Of a DNA stretch of 64,000 nt, positions 18,873 to 27,289 are shown piece by piece. This DNA is from Planctomycetota bacterium (GTDB lineage: Bacteria > Planctomycetota > SZUA-567 > JAKLDR01): assembly GCA_022703445.1 (NCBI GenBank), contig JAKLDR010000007.1:45472-109471 (forward strand), given 5' to 3'. The stretch's first letter is position 1; every line of letters starts with the position of its first letter. The notes beneath the pieces are model-generated. The model ran no database searches. It was not told the origin of the DNA and saw only the letters and a list, made by a program, of their open reading frames with translations. A program made the position numbers and the translations under genes.

Positions 18873-19304
18873 TCAACGGATCGCATCAGATATTCCGCCA
18901 GGCGACACGGCCAGGCCCCCACACGTGCGCTGGCAGATTTCCAGCACGGCGCGCGGGTCCGGCGGCTTGGACAGCACGTCGTCGGCGCCCATCTGCTTGT
19001 AGCGCCTGGTGTCCAGGAGTCCTATGTACCTGGAAACCAAGATAATGTGGGCAGCCAGTCTGCGCCTGTGGGCCTCCGCCAGCACCTCGATCCCACTCAG
19101 GCCGGGGAGGACGAGATCGAGGATGAGGACCCCGAACTTCCCATGGACGAGCATGTCGAGGCACTGCTCTCCGGTATGGGCAATAGCCACCCCAAAGCCG
19201 TGCTCGATCAGCATCATCATAGTGTCGGCGGTTGCGGCTTCGTCGCCCAAAGCCATTAGCACCTTAGGGACGGGACATTCCCGGGATCGGATCGCTTCCT
19301 GCAT
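18873..19304 (-). CDS. Single-domain response-regulator-like receiver
   Basis: This 143-residue receiver starts at ATG 19304 after a GGGGGGGCG tract; an ATG at 19343 is possible. The phospho-acceptor Asp is in LILDLVLPGLSG, the switch Ser in IILVSRY and the conserved Lys in VLSKPPD. The acidic pair that binds Mg2+ is replaced by GDEAA near the start (VLMALGDEAAT), so phosphorylation may be impaired. It has no DNA-binding domain. It lies between the island operon and the integrase on the same strand and is more GC-rich than that operon. Its partner is not in view. Confidence 0.75.
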   Translation of the reverse strand: MQEAIRSRECPVPKVLMALGDEAATADTMMMLIEHGFGVAIAHTGEQCLDMLVHGKFGVLILDLVLPGLSGIEVLAEAHRRRLAAHIILVSRYIGLLDTRRYKQMGADDVLSKPPDPRAVLEICQRTCGGLAVSPGGISDAIR

Positions 19305-19475
19305 AGTCGCCCCCCCCGGCCTGGCACGTAAGTGCCGTCTCATTTCGTCATCCAACGTGATCTGCGGACTCTCGCCGGTAGCACCGGGACTGCACCATCC
19401 GCCGGCCATTCTGGGGCGGAACCGCACCATTACTGTGCGATCGACCTCCCCGCCTTCCAGCTGAGGCCTGTCCGT

Positions 19476-19497
19476 GCCTCTTGCATGTGCAAGAGGC
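19476..19497. repeat. 10-bp-arm inverted repeat downstream of the integrase
   Basis: GCCTCTTGCA and TGCAAGAGGC (19476-19485 and 19488-19497) are perfect reverse complements separated by two bases, 54 bases after the integrase stop. It may be a transcription terminator without a U-run, or a recombination core or arm site. Confidence 0.6.
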
Positions 19498-19550
19498 GTG
19501 CCAACGGAACGTGGGCCAGCCCCCGGCCCATCCCATCGACCACTCAGTTG

Positions 19551-20915
19551 CTACCGCGAGGCGAAACGGGCTCGAACCGTATTGATCGTGTCCGCGCGCA
19601 ACTGGACCACCTTCGCTATCTCTCTTCCCAGCGTTGCTTCGCGTGTGTGAGTGTAGAGCGCTGTAGTCTCAAGGCGCGTATGCCCTATGATCTCCTTGCG
19701 GGCGAAGGGGTCTACGCTGGCCTCCTGCATGGCGGTGGCCATCTGGTGGCGCCAGAGCTTCGGACAGGTCAGGTCGCGCCGACCTATCTTCCTGGCCACA
19801 CGAATGAACTCGCGCCGAACTTCCTTGGGCGTGATCGCGCCCATCTCCCGCCAAAACCTCCTGCTGGCGTGCTCCTCGGCAAGCCTGCCCCACGCAAGGC
19901 CACCCTGCTGAGCTCCGGCAGCCACCCGCGTATCGAACTCACGCGCAAGATCCCTGGCATCTTTCCCCGCCAGGCTGGGCAGTTCCACTCCAGCGGCAAA
20001 GTGCCTCGCAAGAAACAGGGGCCCGCAGGTGCGCCCAGCCGCGAGCTCCTGCACCACAGCCAACAACTCATCGAAGAGGTAGACCTTGCGCTCGGCCCTG
20101 GTCTTGGTCTTCCAGCCGAGTTCGGGACGGTTGCGGATGGCTGCGGTCCGAGTAAAGAGGTTCACGTCCTCGACCAGCAGATGACAAAGCTCGCCCGGAC
20201 GCATGCCCGTGAAGGCCAGCGTGAAGAACACCCTGAACTGCCACGGGTCGCATGCTGCCAGGAACGCAGACTCCTCCTCCTGCGACAGCACGCCGGTAGG
20301 CTTGGCATCCTCGATCTTCATCCTCTCGATGCCGAGGTCGGTGAAGGGGTTGCGTGCATAGGGCGGCAGATGCCGCTGCCGGGCGGCGTAGTTGAACAGC
20401 GACCGGCATACCCCCAGAATGTAGATGAGGCCCTTGTCCCTGAGCTTCCTCCTGGGCGTCTTCGTGTGGCCGTTGGGCGAAACCATCAGGCTGCGAAGAT
20501 GCTTCACGAAGGACTCCGCGATTCGAGGAGTGACGCAGTCAGCCATCAGGCCGATGTGATTCGCCTGCGCGAAGCGCAGGAAGTGGTCCGTGGCCGCCCG
20601 ATAGCGGCTGACCGTGGCCACCGAGGAACGCAGCACGAGATCGTGGTTTTCGAGCCAGAGGCGCACGAGGTCTTCCACCGAGATGCGCTCGTAGCTGAAG
20701 GTGGAGGGCAGACCGTGGGCCAGCTGGGCATTGACCTCAGCGGCACGTCGCTCCGCTTCCCGCCGGTCAGGGCCTATGCGGATCTTCCGCGGAGTTCCGT
20801 TTTCTCGATAATAGAGGAGCCAAGAAGCTGCTCGCCGGAATACCGACACCTTCCCGATGTGAATGTTGCGCGGGGACCCGCGGCGGTCCCGAAGAACCAC
20901 ATTTCCCGATGGCAT
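19551..20915 (-). CDS. Tyrosine recombinase (integrase) next to tRNA-Ser
   Basis: Start ATG 20915 is chosen because GGAGGCGCTC precedes it; an in-frame ATG lies 18 bases upstream. In the 454-residue protein an N-terminal arm-binding segment (YYRENGTPRKIRIG) and a core-binding domain (EDLVRLWLENH...YRAATDHFLRFAQ) precede the catalytic domain. Arg239 is in FTGMRPGEL, Arg389 in LWRHQMA, His412 in IIGHTRL and Tyr421 in ALYTHTR. The gene is divergent from nothing and reads away from tRNA-Ser(CGA), whose 3' end is about 95 bases upstream. That is the classic arrangement for a tRNA-targeting genomic island extending leftward. It is unrelated in sequence to the recombinase at 11561. Confidence 0.9.
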   Translation of the reverse strand: MPSGNVVLRDRRGSPRNIHIGKVSVFRRAASWLLYYRENGTPRKIRIGPDRREAERRAAEVNAQLAHGLPSTFSYERISVEDLVRLWLENHDLVLRSSVATVSRYRAATDHFLRFAQANHIGLMADCVTPRIAESFVKHLRSLMVSPNGHTKTPRRKLRDKGLIYILGVCRSLFNYAARQRHLPPYARNPFTDLGIERMKIEDAKPTGVLSQEEESAFLAACDPWQFRVFFTLAFTGMRPGELCHLLVEDVNLFTRTAAIRNRPELGWKTKTRAERKVYLFDELLAVVQELAAGRTCGPLFLARHFAAGVELPSLAGKDARDLAREFDTRVAAGAQQGGLAWGRLAEEHASRRFWREMGAITPKEVRREFIRVARKIGRRDLTCPKLWRHQMATAMQEASVDPFARKEIIGHTRLETTALYTHTREATLGREIAKVVQLRADTINTVRARFASR

Positions 20916-20928
20916 GAGCGCCTCCGTG

Positions 20929-20956
20929 TGCACAATCCGTGCACAAATGTGCGCAG
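20929..20956. repeat. Direct repeats upstream of the integrase
   Basis: TGCACAA occurs at 20929-20935 and 20940-20946, with a related TGCGCAG at 20950-20956. The 10-11 bp spacing places the copies on one helical face just ahead of the integrase start. They are candidates for integrase arm sites or an excisionase/repressor operator. Confidence 0.4.
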
Positions 20957-20971
20957 CTGGAGGCCTCTTTA

Positions 20972-21000
20972 ATAACTAACCCCTGGAGGATCCTGGGGTT
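20972..21000 (-). terminator. Terminator-like hairpin after tRNA-Ser
   Basis: Reading the minus strand past the tRNA 3' end, AACCCC and GGGGTT (arms 20978-20983 and 20995-21000) enclose an 11-base loop and are followed by an AT-rich AGTTATT. This fits an intrinsic terminator of the tRNA transcript. It may also overlap the island attachment region. Confidence 0.5.
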
Positions 21001-21010
21001 GCGCGCTCAA

Positions 21011-21100
<90 letters not shown>

Positions 21101-21116
21101 GCCGGGAAACCGCTCT

Positions 21117-21694
<578 letters not shown>

Positions 21695-21711
21695 GCGCCG
21701 AAGGCACGCGG

Positions 21712-21717
21712 ATTATA
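21712..21717 (-). promoter_or_regulatory. TATAAT box of tRNA-Arg/tadA
   Basis: The minus strand reads TATAAT here, 18 bases before the mature tRNA-Arg 5' end, as expected for a -10 box. I see no clear -35. Confidence 0.5.
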
Positions 21718-21804
21718 TGCCGGGCCCGCGGCGAGGCAACTGGAATTTGGGCGCCGGGCGCCTACGGCGGGGGCGTGACGCATTAGGCGCTTGAAAACGG
21801 CAGC

Positions 21805-21909
21805 CTCACGCCAAGGCGCAAAGCCGCAAAGGACAACAGCAGGTGAGGCTTCCTCTGTCACGAGAGGAAAAGCCAGCCGTTCTTGGCGTTCTTTGCGGCT
21901 TGGCGTGAG
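21805..21909. repeat. Intergenic hairpin of degenerate repeats (CGCAAAG unit)
   Basis: The arms 21805-21834 (CTCACGCCAAG, CGCAAAG, CCGCAAAG) and 21888-21909 (CTTTGCGG, CTTGGCGTGAG) are approximate reverse complements. An inner hairpin TTCCTCT/AGAGGAA (21850-21856 with 21863-21869) sits in the loop. It lies between tRNA-Arg and the end of the radical SAM gene. Confidence 0.7.
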
Positions 21910-21963
21910 AATCGTCGTTGTGGCCTCTCCCTGGGACGTGCCGCCTATCGTGTCACGCACCCC

Positions 21964-22989
21964 CTACGGCCGGACGGCGGCCTTGCCGAAGGCCGTCAGG
22001 AACGGGTCGCAGTCCCAGGCCGAGCCGGTGGCCGCCTCGGCCGCGGCCTTGCAGCCGCCCAGGCACTCCATCTCGAGCTTGCAGCCGCCGCAGAAGGCCG
22101 GGCGGGCCTGGCAGAAGTCGCGCATCCGCTCCGAAGAGGCCATGGCCTCGAAGGTCGTTTCGCGGATGTTCCCGAGGACCGTCGGCGTGTGGTTGCAGGG
22201 CCGGACGTTGCCCAGCGGGTCGAGCGTGTAGTAGGCCCGCGCGGTGCCCGCCGCGCAGAAGCCGAAACCGAGGCGCTTGTAGCGCTTCGTATCGAAAAGA
22301 CAGGGCGGCATGGCGATCGAGCAGCTGATGGGCAGCTCGTAGCGCGCGCTCATCTCCTCGGCGATGTCCAGCGCCGCCTGGAGCTCGGCGGGCGAGGCCT
22401 GGAGCATGGCGAGGTTCCTGATGCCCTCGCCGCCGGGGTTGAAGCGGTTGAACATGATCCCGTCCAGCCCCAGCGCCACGGCCAGCTCGGCGGTCTCGCG
22501 CCAGGTGGCCAGGTTCAACTTCGTCGCCACGAAGACCCCGACCACGCGCTGCCGGCGGAGCTTGAGCTCGGCCATGGCCGACGTCGAGCGGTCGAAGGCC
22601 CCGGCCTTGCCCGACATCCGGTCGTGGATCGCGCGCTCCACCGAGAGCAGCGGCAGCTCGAAGACGCTGATCTTGCCCGGGATGAGCCGCGCGATGGCCG
22701 CGTCGTCGAGGAGCCCGCCGTTGGTGATCAGGTTGACGGTGATGCCGCGCGAGCGGAGGAAGTCCACGATCTCATAGATGTCCGGCCGGAGCATGGGCTC
22801 GCCGCCGGTGAGCGAGACGAGCGACGCGCCGGTCTCGTCGAGGAGCTTGCCGAGCATCGCCAGCGTCTCGGCGGTGCCGAGCTCGCCCATCGGGTAGTCG
22901 ACCGGGTTCTTCCAGGCGTTGTAGCAGTGCGGGCAGTCGTGGTTGCAGCGCTGGGTGACCTCGAAGACGAAGGAGTCCTGGCGAGCCAT
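21964..22989 (-). CDS. Radical SAM/SPASM protein
   Basis: This 341-residue enzyme has the radical-SAM 4Fe-4S motif CNHDCPHC near residue 15, a SAM-binding SLTGGEPMLRPD and NLITNGGLL. A C-terminal SPASM-type cluster region follows, with Cys residues in FGFCAAGTA, NVRPCNHTP, FCGGCKLEMECLGGC and WDCDPF. SPASM enzymes often modify peptides or enzymes, or mature cofactors. No precursor peptide gene is visible beside it. It lies downstream of, and on the same strand as, the Cys-Tyr helical protein family (23146-27997), which could conceivably supply its substrate; that is speculation. The upstream gap is a repeat hairpin. Confidence 0.88.
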   Translation of the reverse strand: MARQDSFVFEVTQRCNHDCPHCYNAWKNPVDYPMGELGTAETLAMLGKLLDETGASLVSLTGGEPMLRPDIYEIVDFLRSRGITVNLITNGGLLDDAAIARLIPGKISVFELPLLSVERAIHDRMSGKAGAFDRSTSAMAELKLRRQRVVGVFVATKLNLATWRETAELAVALGLDGIMFNRFNPGGEGIRNLAMLQASPAELQAALDIAEEMSARYELPISCSIAMPPCLFDTKRYKRLGFGFCAAGTARAYYTLDPLGNVRPCNHTPTVLGNIRETTFEAMASSERMRDFCQARPAFCGGCKLEMECLGGCKAAAEAATGSAWDCDPFLTAFGKAAVRP

Positions 22990-23043
22990 GGGCTAACCAA
23001 CCACAGAGGACACAGAGTACACGGAGGACAAGAACAGCGCACC

Positions 23044-23147
23044 AACCGCCGATGAACGCCGATGAACGCCGATGACAACGGCAGCCACAACTTGCTTTTG
23101 TTTCCCGATCTCAACGGATCGGCGTTTATCGGCGTTCATCGGCGGTT
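23044..23147. repeat. 30-bp-arm hairpin of GCCGATGAAC repeats
   Basis: The arm 23044-23073 consists of about three copies of a GCCGATGAAC-like unit and pairs with 23118-23147 with one mismatch over 30 bases. The loop is 44 bases. The right arm runs into the stop codon (23146-23148) of the minus-strand gene that ends there. Just to the left, 22998-23029 holds a second degenerate repeat (CACAGAGGACACAGAG...). Confidence 0.85.
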
Positions 23148-23874
23148 ACTTCCCGTCGCTCAGCAGCTTCTTGAGCTTCTCCACCTCGGCCTGGACCGCG
23201 TCGCGGGTTTTCTCGGCATCGGGGCGGAGCATGATGGCGTGCAGTCTGGCCAACTCTTTCTCGTCGGCCAGGACCGCCAGATCGGCCTCCACGGCGGCCA
23301 GTACCTTCTCCAGTGCGGTTCTGTGGACCTTGCCGTCGTCGGCCAGCTTCCTGAGCAGCGGCAGCCTGTCGGCCAGTCGCCGGGTGCTCCTCTGAGCCGG
23401 GACAATCACGGCCATGTCGTAGCAAAGGACTGCCGTGACCTGGCCCGGCTCAGGCTCCGGCGGGTTTTGGCGGACGTCGGCCATCACGTTCCCAGCCTCG
23501 GCCGCCAGCAGCTCGGCCTCCGCCGGTGCCAGAAGCCCGGCCTGCGCAAGGCGCGCGATCGCTTCCCGGGCCGCTGAGAGTCTGGCCTCGGCGGCTTTAC
23601 GTTGGGTCCCGGTGCTCTTGCCACTCCGCGCGAAGGGCATGGCGAAGTCGCAGGCGTCGGTGACGACCTTCCAGTCGGGGGACTCCTCCAGGCTCGTGGC
23701 GGGCTTGGCCGGGGCCGGTTGCCGGGCCGGTGGCGCCGGCGGCGTCGTCCGGGCGCCGTAGGCCGGTTGGGGCATGTTGCCCTCGCCGCAACCTGCGCCC
23801 CCGAAGACCATGGCCAGGATTGCCCCGGCGAGCCACGCGAGCCAGCTCTTGGTCCTGCCGATCATCTCAGCCAT
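23146..23874 (-). CDS. Exported helical Cys-Tyr family protein, copy 1
   Basis: The 242-residue product begins MAEMIGRTKSWLAWLAGA, a signal sequence with a possible lipobox (GGAGC), followed by a Pro/Ala-rich linker. Two helical modules follow. Module A has the sequence ESPDWKVVTDACDFAMPFAR...LLAAEAGNVMADVRQ and ends in the Cys-Tyr motif LCYDMAVIVP. Module B has the sequence LADRLPLLRKLADDGKVHRTALEKVL...AEKTRDAVQAEVEKL. The same modules recur in the five genes upstream on this strand, so this is the last member of a tandem family. It lies 2 bases from copy 2. Its 3' end lies inside a repeat hairpin. Function is unknown; an envelope location is likely. Confidence 0.8.
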   Translation of the reverse strand: MAEMIGRTKSWLAWLAGAILAMVFGGAGCGEGNMPQPAYGARTTPPAPPARQPAPAKPATSLEESPDWKVVTDACDFAMPFARSGKSTGTQRKAAEARLSAAREAIARLAQAGLLAPAEAELLAAEAGNVMADVRQNPPEPEPGQVTAVLCYDMAVIVPAQRSTRRLADRLPLLRKLADDGKVHRTALEKVLAAVEADLAVLADEKELARLHAIMLRPDAEKTRDAVQAEVEKLKKLLSDGK

Positions 23875-23876
23875 GG

Positions 23877-24191
23877 CTACTTCCTCTCGAAAGCTCTCCT
23901 GAGTGCCTCTAATGCCGAAGCGGCCGCGGCGCGGTCCTCGGCGGCCAGCGCGGCGATGTCGCGATCCATGGCGGCTAGGATCCGGCCGACGGCCTCCGCC
24001 CCGACCCGACCGCCGGCGGGGAGCTTGCGGAGCAGCGCCATCCGCCGTTCCAGCCGCCAGGCTCCCGCCGCCGCCGCAGTGGGCAGGCTAGCGGTCTCGT
24101 AGCAGCTCCCCTGCCGCTCGCGGGCCTCGAACTCGATCTGGCGGTCGGATTCCAGCAGGGCCGACTCCTCGGGACTCGGCTCGACGCTCAC
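23877..24191 (-). CDS. Short Cys-Tyr family protein, copy 2
   Basis: This 104-residue member has no signal or membrane segment. It begins MSVEPSPEESALL, has the Cys-Tyr motif SCYETASLPTA and then only module B (RRMALLRKLPAGGRVGAEAVGRILAAMDRDIAALAAED). Its start overlaps the stop of copy 3 by four bases, so it is translationally coupled. It may be a degraded copy or a cytoplasmic partner. The pattern match to its neighbours supports it as a real gene despite its size. Confidence 0.65.
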   Translation of the reverse strand: MSVEPSPEESALLESDRQIEFEARERQGSCYETASLPTAAAAGAWRLERRMALLRKLPAGGRVGAEAVGRILAAMDRDIAALAAEDRAAAASALEALRRAFERK

Positions 24192-25189
24192 GGTTTCCTC
24201 TCCTCCAGCGACTTCCTGAGCTTCTCCACCTCGGCCTTGGCCGCGTCGCGGGTCTTCTCGGCATCGGGATGGGCCAGGAGCTTCGGGTCGCTCTGCAGTG
24301 CTGCCAGATCGCTCTCGACGGAGACGAGGACCTTCCGGAGGACCGCTGGTTGGACCTTGCCGGCGGCGGCCATCTTCTCCAGAAGCGGCAGGCGCTCGGC
24401 GAGGTGAACGGCCGGGTGGAGCGTTGCCAGGGACATAGGCCGGTAGCAGGTGGCCAGGCGCATCTCGGTGGGACGCTTAGCCTCCACCCCGGGCTTGAAC
24501 TCGGCGAGGTCCTTCTTGAGCAGGTCACGCTCCGCCGCGCTCAGTAGCCCCGTGGTCGCAAGACGATCGGCGGCTGCGGCGGCCTCGTCGAGCTGCGCCA
24601 GCAACCGCTGCTTGCCGGCCTGGTCGAACGGGTACTGCCCCCGCCGGCCGGAGATGACCTCCTCGGCCTCGCCCCAGGCTGCCGCCAGCTTCAGCCAGTC
24701 AGGAGATCCAGCCAGCCCCGGATCGCCCCCTTCGAGCCTGATCCGGGTCTGCTCCACCGTCGACCAGGTCGTCAGACGGAGGTTCTCCGCCCTGCCGCGT
24801 TCCGCCGGCGACAGTCCGGTAACAACTTCCTCCTTGGACGCATCCACCAGCGCGGCCTCAGTAGCGGCCAGGGCCTTCCTGGCGACTTCGGGGTCGAGCC
24901 TATCGGCGCTGATCAACTGCCACAAGAGAGAGGCCTGGCTCTCCAGCCGCTGAAGGCTGGGGGCGGTGAAGGGCATTGATGGCATGTCATAGCAGGTCGG
25001 TCCTGGCCGGGCGGCATATCCGATGCCCAGAATCCCCAGCACCGCCAGCCCCGCGCCCAGCAACCGCCGCTTCCAGCGCGGGCCGCGCTGCTTCGCGGCG
25101 TAGACGTCGATGCCGATGAGCACGAGGCCGGCCACGGCCACCGCCCCGGCCAGGCCCATCAGCAGCAGCGCGGGGGCGCGGTAGGGCAT
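24188..25189 (-). CDS. Membrane-anchored Cys-Tyr family protein, copy 3
   Basis: The 333-residue protein starts with two predicted membrane helices (about 8-30 and 43-60) separated by a basic loop (AAKQRGPRWKRRLL). A first Cys-Tyr motif (TCYDMPSMPF) and a helical module with DPEVARKALAATEAAL follow. A second module shares SGRRGQYPFD with copy 6 and ends in CYRPMSLAT, followed by module B (HLAERLPLLEKMAAAGKVQPAVLRKVL, DAEKTRDAAKAEVEKLRK). It abuts copy 4 with no gap. The membrane segment is nearly identical to that of copy 4, indicating recent duplication. Function is unknown. Confidence 0.8.
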   Translation of the reverse strand: MPYRAPALLLMGLAGAVAVAGLVLIGIDVYAAKQRGPRWKRRLLGAGLAVLGILGIGYAARPGPTCYDMPSMPFTAPSLQRLESQASLLWQLISADRLDPEVARKALAATEAALVDASKEEVVTGLSPAERGRAENLRLTTWSTVEQTRIRLEGGDPGLAGSPDWLKLAAAWGEAEEVISGRRGQYPFDQAGKQRLLAQLDEAAAAADRLATTGLLSAAERDLLKKDLAEFKPGVEAKRPTEMRLATCYRPMSLATLHPAVHLAERLPLLEKMAAAGKVQPAVLRKVLVSVESDLAALQSDPKLLAHPDAEKTRDAAKAEVEKLRKSLEERKP

Positions 25190-26260
25190 CTACCTGGCCT
25201 CCGGTTTCGGAGCTTGGGACTGAGGCGCCCCCTCGATGAGCCCTTGGAGTCGCTCCACCTGGGCCTTGACGGCCTCGCGAGTCCTTTGGACTTCAGCGCG
25301 CTTGTCGCCAGTCACGTACTTCTTGTCCGCCAGAAGGTCGTCCAGACTGGCCAGATCTCTCTGGATGGTTCCCAGCACCTTGTCCAGGACCGGCTTGTTG
25401 ATCTTCTTGCTGGCCAGAAGCTCCTCGAGCAGGGGAAGACGCTGCTTGAGTCGATCCAGCCCCTGATAGTCCGGCCAGCTCACTGGGGCCATGGTGTAAC
25501 AGGTCACGCCCCCGTCCGACGGCGGTTCCGTGCGGATGTCCCGGGCCATCTTCTCCGCCTCGGACGCCAGGAGGGCGGCCTCCGCGTAGGAAAGAACGCC
25601 TGATGCAACCAGCCGTCCGGCAGCTTCGTTGGCCGCTTTGAACTTGGCTTCGGATGCGGAGCGTTGCTTGGTTGTGCTGGATCCGCTCAGCCGCCTGGCG
25701 AAGTCCCAGGCGTCGGTGATGACCTTCCAGTCGGGAGACTCTTCCAGGCTCGCCGCGGGCTTGGCCGGGGCCGGCGGGTTGGCGTCGAGGCGGGTCTTGA
25801 GTTGATCGATTCGGGTTCGCGCAGCTTGGATAAGAGCCCCAGCGCGACTTCGCTCTGCAGTCGAGAGGCTGTCGAGCACCTCGCGTGTCGACGCTTCGGC
25901 CAGCGCAGTCTCGGCGGCGGCCAGCGCCTTGCGAGCCACATTGGGGTCAATCCTGCCTTCGTCCAGCAGGCGCGCCAAAGTGGAGACTTGCTGTTCCAGG
26001 CTCTGGATGCTGGGCGTAGGACAGGGCATTGGCATAGGCGCATAGCAAATGGGAGTCGATGAGGGCGGAGTCGGGCGAGGCCGGGCGGACCAGGCCCCGA
26101 AGACGCCCAGCACCGCCAGCCCTGCCCCGAGCAGCCGCCGCTTCCAGCGCGGGCCGCGCTGCCGGGCGGCGTAGACGTCGATGCCGATGAGGACGAGCCC
26201 GATGACGGCGATCGCCCCGGCCAGGGCCACCAGCAACAGCGCGGGGGCGCGGTAGGGCAC
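25190..26260 (-). CDS. Membrane-anchored Cys-Tyr family protein, copy 4
   Basis: This 356-residue paralogue of copy 3 begins MPYRAPALLL and shares the two membrane helices and the basic loop. After the first Cys-Tyr motif (ICYAPMPMPCP) and the DPNVARKALAAAETAL module it switches to the A module of copies 1 and 5 (ESPDWKVITDAWDFARRL...LLASEAEKMARDIR), then VTCYTMAPVSWP and module B. Copies 3 and 4 therefore share their N-terminal half but carry different second modules, a domain shuffle. It lies 2 bases from copy 5. Function is unknown. Confidence 0.8.
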   Translation of the reverse strand: MPYRAPALLLVALAGAIAVIGLVLIGIDVYAARQRGPRWKRRLLGAGLAVLGVFGAWSARPRPTPPSSTPICYAPMPMPCPTPSIQSLEQQVSTLARLLDEGRIDPNVARKALAAAETALAEASTREVLDSLSTAERSRAGALIQAARTRIDQLKTRLDANPPAPAKPAASLEESPDWKVITDAWDFARRLSGSSTTKQRSASEAKFKAANEAAGRLVASGVLSYAEAALLASEAEKMARDIRTEPPSDGGVTCYTMAPVSWPDYQGLDRLKQRLPLLEELLASKKINKPVLDKVLGTIQRDLASLDDLLADKKYVTGDKRAEVQRTREAVKAQVERLQGLIEGAPQSQAPKPEAR

Positions 26261-26262
26261 GG

Positions 26263-27180
26263 TCAGTCGGCCTCGGCTTGGTCGGCGAGGATCCTGGAGC
26301 GCGCCTTCTCCGCCGTCGGCGTGGCGAGGCGGCCGGAGCGCTCGGCACGCTCGAGCAGCGCCAGGCGTTCGTCGAGCTCCCGGGCGCTCTGGGGCTTGGG
26401 CTCGGGGAGCATCGGAACGTCATAGCACATGGGCTTGGTCGGCGGACGGGGCCGGAGCAGCAGGCTGGCCTTGAGCCTGGCGACCTGCGCGGTGAGTTCC
26501 GCGCGCAGCTTGTCGGCCTCTTCCTTGCTGGTTCGGTCGCCGAGCTCGGCGCGGCGCTTTTCGTCGGCGAGGGTGACGAGGTCCGCCTCGATGGCCTCCA
26601 GCACCTTGCCGATGGCCGCCGGTTGGACCTTCCCCTCCTTGATCAGCACCTCGGTGGCCGGCAGGCGCTCGGCGATGCTCCTGAAGCTCAGCCGCTGGAC
26701 CGCGGGGATGCTGGCCACCTCGTAGCACAAGACTCCGACAGGGGGATCCCGGCGGATGTCGGCCACGGCCTTGTCGGCCTCGGAAGCCAGCAGCGAGGCC
26801 TCCCTGGCCGAGAGCAGCCCGGCCTTGACCAGCCGCGCGCCGGCCTCGCGGGCGGCGGCGAGCCTGGCGTCGATCTCCTTGCGCTGGGCCGTGGTGCTCT
26901 TGCCGCTCCGGGCGAAGGGCATGGCGAAGTCCCAGGCCTCGGCGATGACTTTCCAGTCGGCGGACTCCTCGAGACCCGCGTCGGACTGGGCCGGGATCGT
27001 CCGCCCGGCCGGCGGCTGCGCCGGAGCTGGCGGCTGGACCGGCCGCGCCGGAGGGCCGCCGTAGACCGGCTGCTGCTGGCCGCCGTCGCGACCGCAGCCT
27101 GAGCCTCCGAAGACCAGGGCCATGACCGCCCCGGCGAACCACGCGAGCCAGCTCTTCGTCCTGCCGATCATTTCAGCCAT
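26263..27180 (-). CDS. Exported Cys-Tyr family protein, copy 5
   Basis: This 305-residue paralogue of copy 1 begins MAEMIGRTKSWLAWFAGA with a possible lipobox GGSGC and a Pro-rich linker. Module A (ESADWKVIAEAWDFAMPFARSG...LLASEADKAVADIR) leads to LCYEVASIPAV and module B. A second Cys-Tyr motif (MCYDVPMLPEP) near the C-terminus is followed by a truncated module B (LDERLALLERAERSGRL). The tail looks like a cut duplication. It is 109 bases downstream of copy 6; the gap holds a single arm of degenerate GATGACCGCGGATGGCCGCAG-type repeat. Function is unknown. Confidence 0.8.
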   Translation of the reverse strand: MAEMIGRTKSWLAWFAGAVMALVFGGSGCGRDGGQQQPVYGGPPARPVQPPAPAQPPAGRTIPAQSDAGLEESADWKVIAEAWDFAMPFARSGKSTTAQRKEIDARLAAAREAGARLVKAGLLSAREASLLASEADKAVADIRRDPPVGVLCYEVASIPAVQRLSFRSIAERLPATEVLIKEGKVQPAAIGKVLEAIEADLVTLADEKRRAELGDRTSKEEADKLRAELTAQVARLKASLLLRPRPPTKPMCYDVPMLPEPKPQSARELDERLALLERAERSGRLATPTAEKARSRILADQAEAD

Positions 27181-27289
27181 GGGAGACTCCTAACTTGCTG
27201 CAGATGACCGCGGATGGCCGCAGGTGAGCGCAGATTGAGCCCAAGCGGCCCGCCCCGAAACTCATTGCGGGATCGGCGTTCATCGGGGT

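Noticed and set aside
18485..18922. Minus-strand frame of about 145 codons in the gap upstream of the ImmA-macro gene
   Set aside because: It overlaps the receiver gene, has no family pattern and no Shine-Dalgarno.
19332..20972. Long open frame on the plus strand opposite the integrase
   Set aside because: It mirrors the integrase codons, has no ribosome site and no recognisable domain; an artefact of GC-rich coding sequence.
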